The translations under genes were made by a program, and so were the position numbers. Of a stretch of DNA of 64,000 bases, positions 46,799 through 58,900 are shown in pieces. The notes beneath the pieces were generated by a model, which saw only the letters and a program-made list of their open reading frames with translations, was not told the DNA's origin and made no database searches. Every line of letters begins with the position of its first letter. Within the stretch, counting starts at the first letter, position 1. The stretch is from the NCBI GenBank assembly GCA_003008705.1, contig PDUO01000003.1, forward strand, positions 63,891 through 127,890, read 5' to 3'. Source of the DNA: Pezicula radicicola (taxonomy: Eukaryota > Ascomycota > Leotiomycetes > Helotiales > Dermateaceae).

Positions 46799-47596
46799 AT
46801 GGCGAATCGCCTAAATTCAGCACTGGTAAGTCTTTATGCATCTATTCATTCGATTCCAATGCGCTCTAGGTGACTGTACTAACCATGTCAACAGAGCCAA
46901 GTCTTAGGACCGGAGGTCAATGACCAGCCGAGCAATTCCGAGTCAGAGCGCCAGGCCGAGCCGAGCTTAGCAGTTCCGGACCAAGTCAAACCGTTAGCAG
47001 ATATTAGCGGTAATCAGAATAACTTCGAGTCAGAGCACGAAGCCGAGCCGAGCGCATTCACTCCGGCCCAAGACCAAACCTCTGGGTCTTTTCAGGGCAT
47101 AACTTCGGAGCCTGGACAAGAATACTTCGGGCTTCAGGGTAAATATTTCAAGGCGGACTTCTACGCACCAGTTTATGGCTGGATACAAACAGTGCCACAT
47201 GCCGGGCTACCATATTACTGCTTGCCCGTGCAAGCTAGAAACTCCTGGGCACAAATGGTCGGGTACGGTAGGCCGATTCTTAGAGCGTTTAAGGATTTGT
47301 TTCCAGGGTACAAAGTCAGAGCTGCACGTGGCTTCCATCACCTATATCAGACCTGCCAGGTCACGTACATGTGGGTTGAAACGATACGCCCAGAGCATAT
47401 GACCGACCTAGCAGTGCAACAATACGCCGATCTTATCTTGGGCTTAATCGAACAATACAGGCTTGATATTCAGGACAATTTTATTCCAGGGCCCAACCTC
47501 TTTGAGTGGGCTAAGGACCGTTGTCAGATACTTGGGCCAATCCCAAGAATGTCACGAAGAAGAGTCTTTCCCAAGGCCAACACGAGGGAGACGTAA
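46799..47596 (+). CDS. Unrecognised protein with a Glu-Pro-rich N-terminal duplication, 2 exons, 242 aa
   Basis: Exon 1 (46799-46825, nine codons) joins exon 2 (46895-47596) through a GTAAGT..CAACAG intron. The upstream ATG at 46773 runs into a stop, so 46799 is the better start. The first 90 residues are polar and contain an internal duplication: NSESERQAEPS and NFESEHEAEPS. The rest is a compact domain of mixed composition with aromatic clusters (YFKADFYAPVYGWIQ, YCLPVQARNSWAQMVGYG, FKDLFPGYKVRAARGFHHLY, VTYMWVETIRPEHM) and ends in a basic tail. I recognise no family. No signal peptide or membrane segment is seen. It could be a lineage-specific gene or a repeat-derived one. Confidence 0.6.
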
Positions 47597-48959
47597 GGAG
47601 TATAGAAGACGGTGTACACAGAGTACGGTGGAGCAGTAGAGTACAATTGATGGGCGTGGTATTCAGGGCAAGGTCTTCTGGTGGTTGTTTGTACTCGTCT
47701 TAGGAACCTTTATGTATGTTGTGGCGTTCATGGACGTCGCGGTTGTGACATGACTAATGTTATTTGAACTGTGTCTTTGGGTTGTGTTTTTAGTCGGGGT
47801 ACCGTGTGATCTTTGGTATTTTTTCAGGGCGTTGTATTACGACCCATTAGTAGTTGTAATATAATACTAGCCAGGAACCTTTGGGAAGGAAGTAAAATTA
47901 TATATTAGAAACATACTGTGTCGGAAGATTGTACTGTACGTGTCGTAAATCTAGATGTGTCCAGACTTTCATGTCGAAAGCCGCACGTGTCAGACTGAAA
48001 ACCAAAATCAAAGTTACCGGAGAAATTCTCCGAGCACACCAGCTTTTTTAAGCGTAAAGATATGATTTGACAGTAAACGAAGTCTTCGGCAATGACTTCT
48101 CCTTCGAGATTACGTATAAATGGAGCACTAGGAGGAGCCTCCGTTCTTGAAACTAGTCCAAGTTTTCTGAAGGACTCGATTTATTACCAATCATGGCTCT
48201 TCCTTCGACATCTAGTGAAAAAGAAGAAGAAGAAGAAAATAAGGAAAATCAAATTTTGTAGATCGCCGCGGGCATGTCCGAAATAGTGAGGGCTGAAAGA
48301 GAGAGAAGTCAGTTTGAGGCATATCTCTCTCTGAATCAATAACTTGCCTCTTTACAAGACTCTTTGCTACACGTAGTATACTTATTGGCAGTGGACATGT
48401 GAACATGCAGCCACACATTCAAATGCAAATGCTTGCAAAAGCTGACACGAATCGCGAACAAGGAAGTCGGAATCAGCTTTCCCATCTTTTAGCGGACTGA
48501 CTTTCGGAACAATTTTGCTAACACCTGCAGTGTAGTAAGAGGCATGAACGGCCCCGTCGTGGGCCAGACGTTGATGGAGACGGCTATGGGATTTTCGTTC
48601 CGTGCTTACAGGTGGAGATAAGGTAGTGCAGGATTCTTTGCCTTAGCGGACTTGCCAGAAAATACTCCCTACCCTGAGGCTAGGCGCAGAAACGTGGTGA
48701 TAAGAGCCGTAGTCTACTGATTCCACTATAGCAATAGCGTATCCTTCCCCAAGTTCGTTAGTTGTGACCTGCACAGGCCACTAGGACGTGCACGACAAAA
48801 CCTATATATTTTTCAGTGGTAAAATTCTCGGGGTGTCGAATCCCTGTACAAAGTCACACCTAACGAACTAAGGGACAACACGGATTGGGCTGTTCTTGAA
48901 ATTTTCAGAGAACAATATTTATGCTTCTTAGCATGTAAAGTCCTCTACATCTTTATCTC

Positions 48960-48962
<3 letters not shown>

Positions 48963-48991
<29 letters not shown>
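48963..48991. repeat. 29-nt poly-C tract
   Basis: Uninterrupted run of C from 48963 to 48991. Homopolymer C/G of this length is rare in fungal genomes and is prone to length error in sequencing. The complementary strand is a poly-G tract able to form quadruplexes. Confidence 0.9.
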
Positions 48992-48993
<2 letters not shown>

Positions 48994-50140
48994 TCAATTT
49001 TTGGAGGTTATCTCCGCTAGAGATGGGCAAGGCCGCAGGGGCTAAGCTTCTTAGCTCCCGGTACAGTAATAGGACCGTGAAGACAAGTTTCAGCACGGGA
49101 GGCGATTTGGCTTAAAAAGCGTACTACTCGTACCGGTACTGTATGAGGAGCTTGAACAATGCGAAGGCCTAATAATCTGCCCGGAGATGCTCCACTTATG
49201 ACCAATTCCTATTGGCTCTTGCCTTGATCTACTCATGGAGCACTGCTGCAGCACGTGCTGACAGACTCGGCATTCGGAAGTATATCTTGGCTTAAATAGA
49301 CCCATGGGACCTTCCATATTAAGCTCCATTAGAGTATTGAGGGTTTAGAAATCTGGCTAATCAGAAGCTCTGTTTTGAGCACCGAATCCCATGTATGGGA
49401 GAAATCCACCCCCCAACTTTGGGCTCTTCAGTTTTCCAAAGACTACTATTGGTCCCCTGCTTTGAATGCTTATTTTAACCCCATAAGTGAGCCTCAAATG
49501 AGTTGGCATTATGTCTGACTGCCTTGAAAATCCCAGCCAACTTGTTCTCCTGTATGAGGCATTATTAAGAGGCAGAATGTGCTTGGAGTATCTGAAGCAG
49601 CAGTTCATGCGGAAGGTACTTGAACTACCATGAAAGCCTCACTAGAGGCCAAGGTGGGTGTCTGCAAGCGTGGCAGCAGTCCAGGTAATCAGTTAAGTTG
49701 ACAGGACTCCCCTAATATCTTACACGGGAGCCAAATGAAGGCAAGCCAGGTAGCTTCGAATAGCCGAGGATACTTGGAGTGGACGAGGCGTTAGCACGAT
49801 GCTCTGGATGGGCTGTGGGAGGTACTCACAAGCTCAACAAAATTCAAACTGACTCGTGGAGGTGTTCTGCACAAAATGGCGCACAAGATAAACGTCTATG
49901 TTCTCGATACAGTTCAGGAACTGTGCTGATGGTTCATCCGAAGCGGGCCTGCTTGCCTAAAGGAGCATCACTGTCAAAGGTGTAGCCGGACTCCTTTCCA
50001 AATTGGCCTTGCTTGCGACGTGCAAAGTCTCGTTCTTCGTTTCTGTGTTTCTGCACTGGGCGGCTGGAGAGAAGTGTAGGATGTAAGTATGAGCCGACTC
50101 TCTATTCAAGAAGATTGTCAGCTTGGATGAAGGATATCAC

Positions 50141-50439
50141 TAGTGTTGCTAACAATATGGCGATACCGTTTCCTTTGCGATATAGGCAATATGATATCAC
50201 GATTCTTATATTGTAGTGATATAATATGATATTAGGGTGCCTATATTGCTAGTATATTGTTATATTGTGATATTGTTTACAGATATTAGTAATGTCCTAT
50301 ACTAGGCCGCTAATTGGTTAGAACCACATACAATAGGCCGGGAAATAGTCATTCCATTCCCCAAATTATAAACTCGAAGTTAGGCTCTCATATAAGCTTC
50401 GAAATAGGCTCCTATATGGGCACATTGTTAACAACACTG
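50141..50439. mobile_element. hAT-type MITE, shorter relative (299 bp)
   Basis: The left end TAGTGTTGCTAACAATA and the right end (reverse complement) CAGTGTTGTTAACAATG match the termini of the 12599-13171 element. The flanks are GATATCAC (50133-50140) and GATATCGC (50440-50447), an 8-bp target duplication with one mismatch. An internal stretch near 50320 (ACAATAGGCCGGGAAATA) matches the reverse complement of 12918-12960 in the other copy, so the two are one family in opposite orientation. It is about half the length. Confidence 0.78.
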
Positions 50440-51723
50440 GATATCGCTGAAGTCCGTAGTCCGTAGTTCCTAGGTAGTGGTCGGCAGAGCCACGGACAAC
50501 AGGAAAGGTGCATCATCGAGCTGCGACCTGTAACGCAGCCACGGGGTTGAGAGAGCAACCCTTGATGAAGTCGTCAGCATGGTAGGTGGAGAGGTGGACG
50601 GGGTCAGTAAACTTAAATGTTCTGCAGCAGTACGGTTCTATAAGACTAACGAACGGCAGTAGTAGAGTGGTAGCACAGTAGCGTCAGTGCTCGTAGTGGG
50701 TAGTGGTGCACTGGTAGGCGAGAGCAACGTGCACGCTGAGAAATCGCCCTCGGCCCGACCCATCGATGGACCATGAGAAGTATACGAAGGTACTCGTACT
50801 CCATAATCAATTAAATTCCACCATTTGGAGCCAAGTTCACAACGGTAGCTACGGGTAGCTACTGTATAATAAGCATTGCAATGTGCAGTAGCGCAAGCTG
50901 GAATTGCGTGCTTTGCATCTGCACGCTCTTTCCAAGTTATCTTATGCCTTGGCCGGTGCATCACTTCTTGGTCCTTGTCAATTTGGCCTTTTTATTTTCC
51001 CAGGCTCTGGCGGAAGGACTCATGGCAATGCATAATCTAACCCTTAGATTAGCATACCTTAAACCTTAACCTACATTAACTAGTGTGGTGATTGAATGCG
51101 AAGAGTGGGAGAGAAGTAGAGGAGGGACTCCGTTCGGTAGGTTGAATATGGGTACACTGGGGTTCGTACATGTCACTTGAAACGCTGATAGTACATTGGT
51201 TGGCTACGGGGGGAAGATGATATACGTTTAGTCATTAGCCAAAGTCTAAAGGGCGTCGTCCTTGACCCTCTCTGCACGCTGCAGTAGCAGTACAGTAATA
51301 CAGGACAGTACAGTACAGTACCTAGCCTAGCCCAATATCATACGGGCCTTGCACAGTCCTTGTACTCTAGGCCTGTATAGTGACTGAATGCGGTGATACG
51401 GGATGTACCCGTACGGTAGTCCACACTTCCCCGATTCCCCGGGCGGTCAGTCACGCGAAAGCTGACCTCCGTAGGCTAACCCTAACCCATCCCGACAGGG
51501 GTGCAATCCTTCAACGACCGCCACAACGCGACGCGGCACTCGCAAATGGGATTGTCGTGATATGGAAACAGTACATATCTATGCCGGCACTGCAAACAAC
51601 GAACCGCGAATACTGTACATCCCTCCCTGCTGTCGCAACCACACCGAATTCACTGCTGCTAGCCCATCTGCTGGTAGGCTCCAAGTCACAAAGCCTCGGA
51701 GCCAAGCCTAGAAGCCTAGGTCC

Positions 51724-54607
51724 ATGAGTAGTAGTAGTAGTCAGATGGCGCCGCAGCAGGGACGCCCACGCCAGGAGGCTGCCAATTCCAATGCCCAGGC
51801 CCAGGATTCTGATGAGTCCCCTCCAGTAACTGCCGCCTGCGAGCAGTGCCGGTCGAGGAAGGTTCGATGCGATAGGCGTATTCCCCATTGCTCCAACTGC
51901 GAGAAGGCCGGAGTGGTGTGCGAGTTCCCTCATCGCGGGAAGAGAATCAATCAGGTCAAGCAACTGTATGTGCACCCTCAACCCAACCCTCTCTATCTTT
52001 TCCGTTCTCTTGGTCTAGAAGCTAATAAGCGTACGAGGTAGAACAGAGATAGTCTCGGGCCTTGCAGCCCGACTAGACTCGATTGATGGGTCAATCAACA
52101 ACTTGGTCCAGCACATGTCGATCCATTCTGCCTCTTCCCCGGAATCGACGAGAACATCCAAGACATCGAGATCGAGCTCAGCATGCCTGACAGACTTATC
52201 CATATCAGACGCCGAGGACATGGACATGATGTTCTATCCCGAACAAGGCAACGGAAAGAACTTCAATTCCGCAGACCGTGGACAGACTGACTCGACCCAA
52301 GGAGGGGCATGCGATATTGTTGACTCTGGAATTCCCTGGGGTCCTATTGGAGCACGAGCTCTCTTTGAAAATTCGAAGCGAGCACTGGGAGACCTAGTGG
52401 ACAAGCTAGCCAAGTCAACTTCCAGTTCAGATACATCGGATTCCGAGCACAATGCCTCCCTTACTGCGTCTGCGGCCCTGGCAAAATCAAACCCGGCGAT
52501 TGAATCGGAATTGAAAACAGCATATGGCATGTATCCGTTACAAAACTATCAAGAGCCTTCAATATATAGCGACAATGGACAAAAGGTTGCAAGCCCCCCG
52601 CGATCATTACTGGAAACTTCTATTCAGTATTTCCTTGATGAGTTTAACATCATCACACCAATATTCCAGGAATCCAAGTTACGACAGGCCATTGATATGC
52701 ATTACTCTGTTGCAGAGTCTAAAGGGGACGAAGCGTGGGATCTTTGTTTTAATAATATCATTGTCTTGACGTTGGGGCTGAAGTCTCGACTGGCTCGGAT
52801 GGACCCATCTTGTACACAGGGCATGAACGATGAGTTACTTCCTGCCTTTCTGAACAATTCTCTTAGAGCGTTCCAGCATCTTGATAGTTTTCTTCAACCT
52901 CGTCTGGTCAATGTTCAAGCCCTAGCTACCCTTGTAAGCCATTTCCATTCTTCAATTAAATCGACCAAATTGGCTGATTGTGCGTGAATACGAACAGGCC
53001 ATGGTCGCTCGGGAATATCATGAGAACAAAGTCTTTGACATGATTTGCCACATGGCTTCTCACGTGGTCAAATTCATGGGTCTTCAGCAATCCAGTGGCC
53101 TCAAGAGTAACATGCCAGATCTTAATGAGGAACGGAAAGATTTATACTGGGCCTTGTTCGTGATGGACAAGCAGCGAACGTATATCGCAGGCCGGCCTTT
53201 CGATATACATTTATACGATTCGGACATCCGATCAATGCCCACGGCGACACCACAATATACTCATCAATTTCGAACCGCCCATATTCACATGATGTCTATT
53301 TGGGAAGAGATTTATATCTCGCTCTACTCTCTGCGCGCCTTTCGGAAAGGACATTCGTACAGACAGAGTCAGGTGACCAAGCTTGACTACCTCTCTAGAA
53401 AATGGTGCGCCCGAAATGGCCATCTCTTTAGTGAGCTGTCCCCCGATGAGACACCTACTATTGCGAATTGGCGGATCGAATTGAAGTACTGCTTTCATGT
53501 TGGCAATGTTCTTATCCACAGATCCTGTGGTGAAGTGTCGAGTCAGCAGATTGAGACCCTTAACTCAAGAGCTGCACTGCAAATTATACAAGGGGTTTAC
53601 AAGACGAGTCCTACCGTCGGATCGGTGGCTCTTCTTTCCAGGTAAGTTTGAATATCCCTCCATAGGATCAATTTCTGATCACCTATCACAGATTAGTTCG
53701 GAATTACCCTTTGGTAGCTCTTCATGGGCTATTTGCTCGATTTCTAAGAAATCCAACTTGCGAATCACTTGGTGATCTGGATCTCCTGAACACCATCGGA
53801 GAAGCTCTAGGGGCAACCTGTGACCCATCTGTTCCATTCGCATGTCTCACAAGGATTTATGTAGGCATCTCATGGTACATTGATATCGCCAAAGTCCTCA
53901 GAACTGGTCTTGAAAATGTTCTTGAGACCCAGAAATCCCAAGAAGCTCAACAACCTCAACAGCAAGCCACCAAGCGAACCCAGGAGAGTTTCCCAACATC
54001 TCCTCGAGCTAGACGTCGAATTTCTGTTCAGCTTTCAAAGAAAGCTAAAAACTCTCCTCCCGCCATGACCGAAAGCAACACTAATGTTTCCTTCCCTTCG
54101 ACTACCCAAGCTAATCAAACAACGGCCCCTCCATGGTTTGTGTCCGAATCCGAAAGACCAGTGGCATTTGAAAGCGCTCCATTCAAACCACAGTGTTCAA
54201 CGGCACCAGCAAATAATTTCGCCAATCCTACCTTACCAGCCTTCGAGCCATACGCCGAGCCTAACTCATTTACTGACGACCTCTCACAATTCCTCCATAG
54301 CACCATGCCATTTACCCCAACTCTCCCTGTACAATCTCGGCCACCAGGCCAAGCACAAGCACAAGCACAGCAACAAATACAGTCACAATTCCAGCCTCCA
54401 TTATCACCAATACCATCCAAAGCACCTATGGCGTCATCCTGGCTCTCTTGTATGCCCAACGGAGGAAGAGATGTCTCACAGTGTGACATGCGAGATACGT
54501 CCATCTTCGACTCTTTTCTGGCATGCAACTCTGTCCCCGAAAGCTGGGAGGCTGATTTCACAGATCAACCAATGTTTGACGATTTTTATCGTGTAAAACC
54601 AACTTAA
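51724..54607 (+). CDS. Zn2Cys6 binuclear-cluster transcription factor, 4 exons, 897 aa
   Basis: Exons are 51724-51965, 52042-52933, 52998-53641 and 53692-54607, all GT..AG. The DNA-binding domain is near the N-terminus: C39-x2-C42-x6-C49-x6-C56-x2-C59-x6-C66, within [21 protein letters not shown] short leucine-containing coil follows ([20 protein letters not shown]). The middle homology region spans exons 2-4 with [35 protein letters not shown] and [20 protein letters not shown]. The last 250 residues are Gln/Pro/Ser-rich and low-complexity, and end in an acidic aromatic tail ([18 protein letters not shown]) that may activate transcription. It lies 1.35 kb beyond the 3' end of the FAS gene and is a candidate regulator of that locus, though this is inference. 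Confidence 0.9.
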
Positions 54608-55955
54608 AGTAACAAGGTTGAGTTTCAAGCGTGAGGAAGTTGAAGACTGAGGATATTTTCTGTTTATATCCTTTATATCTGTCCTTGCGAGAGGGGTTTT
54701 CATTTTGAGGCAGACATGCTTTTATAATAGAGGTTGGCTATCTTTACTGGAGCTGGAGTCAGCGGGTTTGGATTTAGGATGGAGTTTTTACCATTTATGG
54801 AGTGGAGTTTATAGATCTAGATATAGATGAGACGAGAACTTAGTCATGATTAATGAATTACCTGATGATAACTTACCTGTGTTTCAGTCCAGTTGTTTCC
54901 TACTTTAGATAGATTCTGTTCATTTTTTATGCAGGGGTAGTGGGAGTGTTGATATGTAGAGGGTATAGTATTTATATTTCAATGGACTGAATACAAGCTT
55001 TAATTCACAAATTCAAATTGATCGAGTTGCTCAAAAGGTAAGTTATTACCTCAAGTGAACTACTTAAATAAAAGACCTCGTGCTTTTATGTGACTGTTGA
55101 TTTAAACTCGCTATATACTCATGTAGTAGGGAGACCACATTCTAGGGAGGCTATTATACACAATACTACTAGGTACAATATAGTACTCCAAATCGGGAAT
55201 AGATAGACACTCACATGCATTTAACTCGCCTTAATCTTAATACGGTACAGTATTACCGATGAAATGTTAAGGAAGTTCGACTTTGAATTTGGAAACTTGG
55301 ATGTGAGAAGTGGGAAGTGGAACGTTGAGAACTGGGTTACAGTGGAGATTTAAGTTTTTGAAGTGGTGTGATCGTAGGATCGTAGGATCGTGGCGAATTG
55401 GTGAGGGGTGACTAAAGATAATGAATAGTCGATAGAAAGAAGGGAGAATGAGATTGGTTTCAAGGAGAGGTAGGTCAGGGAGTAGATGGGAGAGTATTTG
55501 GAATGTTGTATGATTGTTTGGTTGGTACGGGCTGTTATTTTGTAAATGACTTACTATAGATAAGCTTTAAATTAAATATAGGAGTTAAGTGTGTCACTCT
55601 GGCCAAGTTGGTAAGTCAAATGAAAATTAAAGGAGGTAGTACCCTATACGTAGCTATTAACTTTTTAGATATCGTCGCGTAGCGCTGCTGCATTCCACTG
55701 AACGTTTCTCGGTTTCTATGGAAAAGGAAGGACGCTAAGTTGGGTCTCTTACATATTCTACCTCATACTCCGGAGCCACAAAAAGTGAAGAGGTTTAGTT
55801 TGAATATGAGACAGTATGTGAAAGATAACGCTAAAGTCTAGAGCCAACAAATCTATCTATCACTCTATAAAATCAGAAACTAAAAACAAAGCAAAGGCAT
55901 CTAGTAAAAGTGTCTACAACACAAGCTGCATTACATCATAACAGTACTCTTCTCA
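54608..55955. other. Intergenic, between convergent regulator and FAS genes
   Basis: AT-rich 3' flanks of two convergent genes. A GATCGTAG short repeat lies near 55,370-55,390. No gene was recognised. Confidence 0.45.
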
Positions 55956-58900
55956 TTAAACCTCCGCAGCCAAAACATCCCTCAGGATCTCACTCCCAGT
56001 CCTCTCCTGAACTTTCTTTACAAACTCCCTCCCAACATCAAATAAGCTCCCCATTACATTCGGCATCCATCTACCCTCTAGCTTCTCAACTTGCACATCC
56101 TGTTCCCTGATTTTATCTTGCAAGAAGCGACGGTAGTGTCCTACGCCGGGACGTAGTAATGAGGAGTGGAATGGGACGTCGATTCCTGTTAGGGGGATGC
56201 TGGCTTTACCACGTGTGAGAGTGATGGGTTCCGTGAGTAGGGAGGAGGCGTGTAGAGACTTGGCGATTATTTGGGTGAGAGAGGGAGTAGAGGTTGTGGT
56301 GGAGTTTGTGTCGAGAAGTGTGGAGGATAAATTGGCTGGGGAAAGTTGTGAGAGGGCGTTAAGTGTGAGTGTCAAGGCGTGGATGTTGCGGAGCTAAATA
56401 TAGGAAAGTAAATTAGTTGATATAATTCAACGTTGCAGTGCAGCTGTTTGGAAGTAGATAAGGGAATATAGGAGGGAATAGCAAGAACATGACTTACGTG
56501 TCCAGCGCAGACATACTGCTCTCCTTCGACATTGAAATTGACGATTTCGAGGAGCTGCTTGCTCTCGTCGGCGATCATGCTTGTTACCCGCCGGATGGCA
56601 TCTTCGCCAAAGCCTGGATAGGTAGATTTGTGAGTATATAGTCGTAAACAAAGCCTTAGAGAGCTTAGGTTTGCCTGGGTAGGAGAGTCTTTTTACCTTT
56701 GCCCACGCGCTTTGGATTGACGGCTACCATGGAGTACCCAGTTTCTCCAAATTCATCTCTGGCCATTGCTGTCTGCATTGCCAATCCTCGGTAGAAGACA
56801 AGGTCCATCATGCTTTCGAAAGGCATGAACTCCGCGAGGGCGGACAAGACACCATACTCGCCAAGGGAATGCCCCGCAAATAAAGCGCCTTCCTGGACCA
56901 GTCCTTTTGCCCGTATATCTTCAAAGGCTGCCTTTTCAAGAAGACAGATTGCTGGTTGGGCGAACTGGGTAGAATAAAGAAGTCCACGTGCCTCTGTGAA
57001 AGTGAAGGACGGTGTGTTTGAGTCCAGGTCTTGGAGCACCGATCTCGAAATAGTGTTCCCATCTGGTGTAGTAGAATCGACTTTCATTGCCAGGTATTTT
57101 TCTCTGATTTTCTTTCCACGCTTGCCGCCGAAATGGATTGTGAGTTCCTTTGGGTTTTCGCGGACGATTTGAAGGATGGACCAGCCTAAGAATAATTAGT
57201 ACGGAGGACATTTGAGAGTGCATATGGAAACTTGCCGTAATTCTCAAACAAGTAAGCATCAGTATCATCCCAAATCTTCTTTGCCACAGGACTTGACTTA
57301 TAGAGATCCATTCCCATGCCGGGGGCTTGACTTCCTTGGCCAGTAAACACATATGCAGTAGGTAGTTGCTCAAACTCTGCCTCGCCTGCTAGAACCTTCT
57401 CATCTGAGTCCAGCTTGAAAGCCTCTACTTTGAAAATCATTCGTCCTTGAATCATGGCAACATGTTGAACTTTTACATTCAGCTCTTCTCCTGGTAAAAC
57501 CTTGGCTAGAAATGAGACGGAGTATCGCCGAGCACGAAGGCGATCTCCGTCGTCAAGAAGATGTTCTAGTACACTGCTGGCAACAGCTGATGTATACATT
57601 CCATGAACAATTGGACTAGATAGATTTGCAATGGTGGCGAAGATGGGCGAAACGTGGATTGGATTGTAATCTTTTGAGACTCGCCCATAATTTTGGCTGC
57701 TCAGAGGCATTTTGACAACCATAGAAGATTTACCCGACCATCCTGGATGCTCCAATTCATGACGCTGAACTGCCGGCTGCCCTTTCCGGGACAGGAAATC
57801 TATCACGAGATTGGCCCGGCAGTTTAAACTTTCAGACATCACCTCTCCGATGAGAATCAATGAATCATTTTGATCCTGAATAAAGACCTCTCCTGTCGTA
57901 CGTAGAGTCTTGAACGTTGTCCGATTCTTCCAGGTGGTATATGTGTACAAGCGAAAGAGAAGGCGTTTTCCAACAAGATTCAGAGAAGCCTTATCGAGAA
58001 GCAGCCATTCTCTATCGCGAAGTAGAGCTTCTTCTATATGCGATACGACATCGAAGATAATATCAGCCTCGTTCTTGCGTCTGAATGTGCTGCTGAAGTC
58101 TGAAAAGGAACCTTGAATGAGAAAGGTAGAGGTCACAGATACTACAGGCTGCTGTTCACGTTCGATGGTGGCACAAACGGCAATGCTCTTTCCGCTATCC
58201 TCAATGGTAACTGCTTGAATTCGAGACGAGACCTCAATAGAATCTCCAATCCGTAGTGGTGTAGCACCCGGCAGCAATTGGAAAGAGTTCGAGAGGTGCA
58301 CTAGCTTGAGGATATCGCCGTCTATATCCCGAACGAGGAGGGGCTTCATCAAACTTTCCCATGCAGGGACAATGCATGCGTTGATCGGAAAGATATCTGT
58401 GTCATGTGGTAATGTGGCATCGTTTGAGTAAGACAAGCCGACGGAGAGCATCCAGTCATTTAGCATCTCGGCTATGAGAACTGTTGGCTTGCCGCTAAAA
58501 GTGGAATGTAGACCATGGCCGATATTCAAATCTGTACCCAACCACAATTTACTGTAGAAAGATTGTACTTGGTGGTTTCTTCTCGCCATGATTTCGCTCA
58601 AAGGACATACTGAGTTGTCTGGGTTGTATCTGAATTCAAGCTCAAGGATGACCGGGACAGAATCCCGAGGTGTAATATGGCGAACATGAATAACGATTTT
58701 AGACTTATTTTTACTACTCATCTCGATAAGTGCGGGAGCGGACCCATTGGAAGTAGGAATAATCGAAACGGTAGACTGAGTAAAATCAATACGCATGATT
58801 TTATCGGCTGTGATCTCAAAGATTCGGCGTAGAAAGTTAGGCTGTCGGGTATTATTTCGAAGGATGTCCTGACTGGAGAACACGGCACGCATCCATCCAC

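Larger units (their letters stand above)
47597..51723. other. Long intergenic region with poly-C tract and MITE
   Basis: Holds the 29-nt poly-C tract and the second hAT-type MITE. Small open frames on both strands have no recognisable domains. A (CAGTA)n microsatellite lies near 51,300. Confidence 0.4.
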
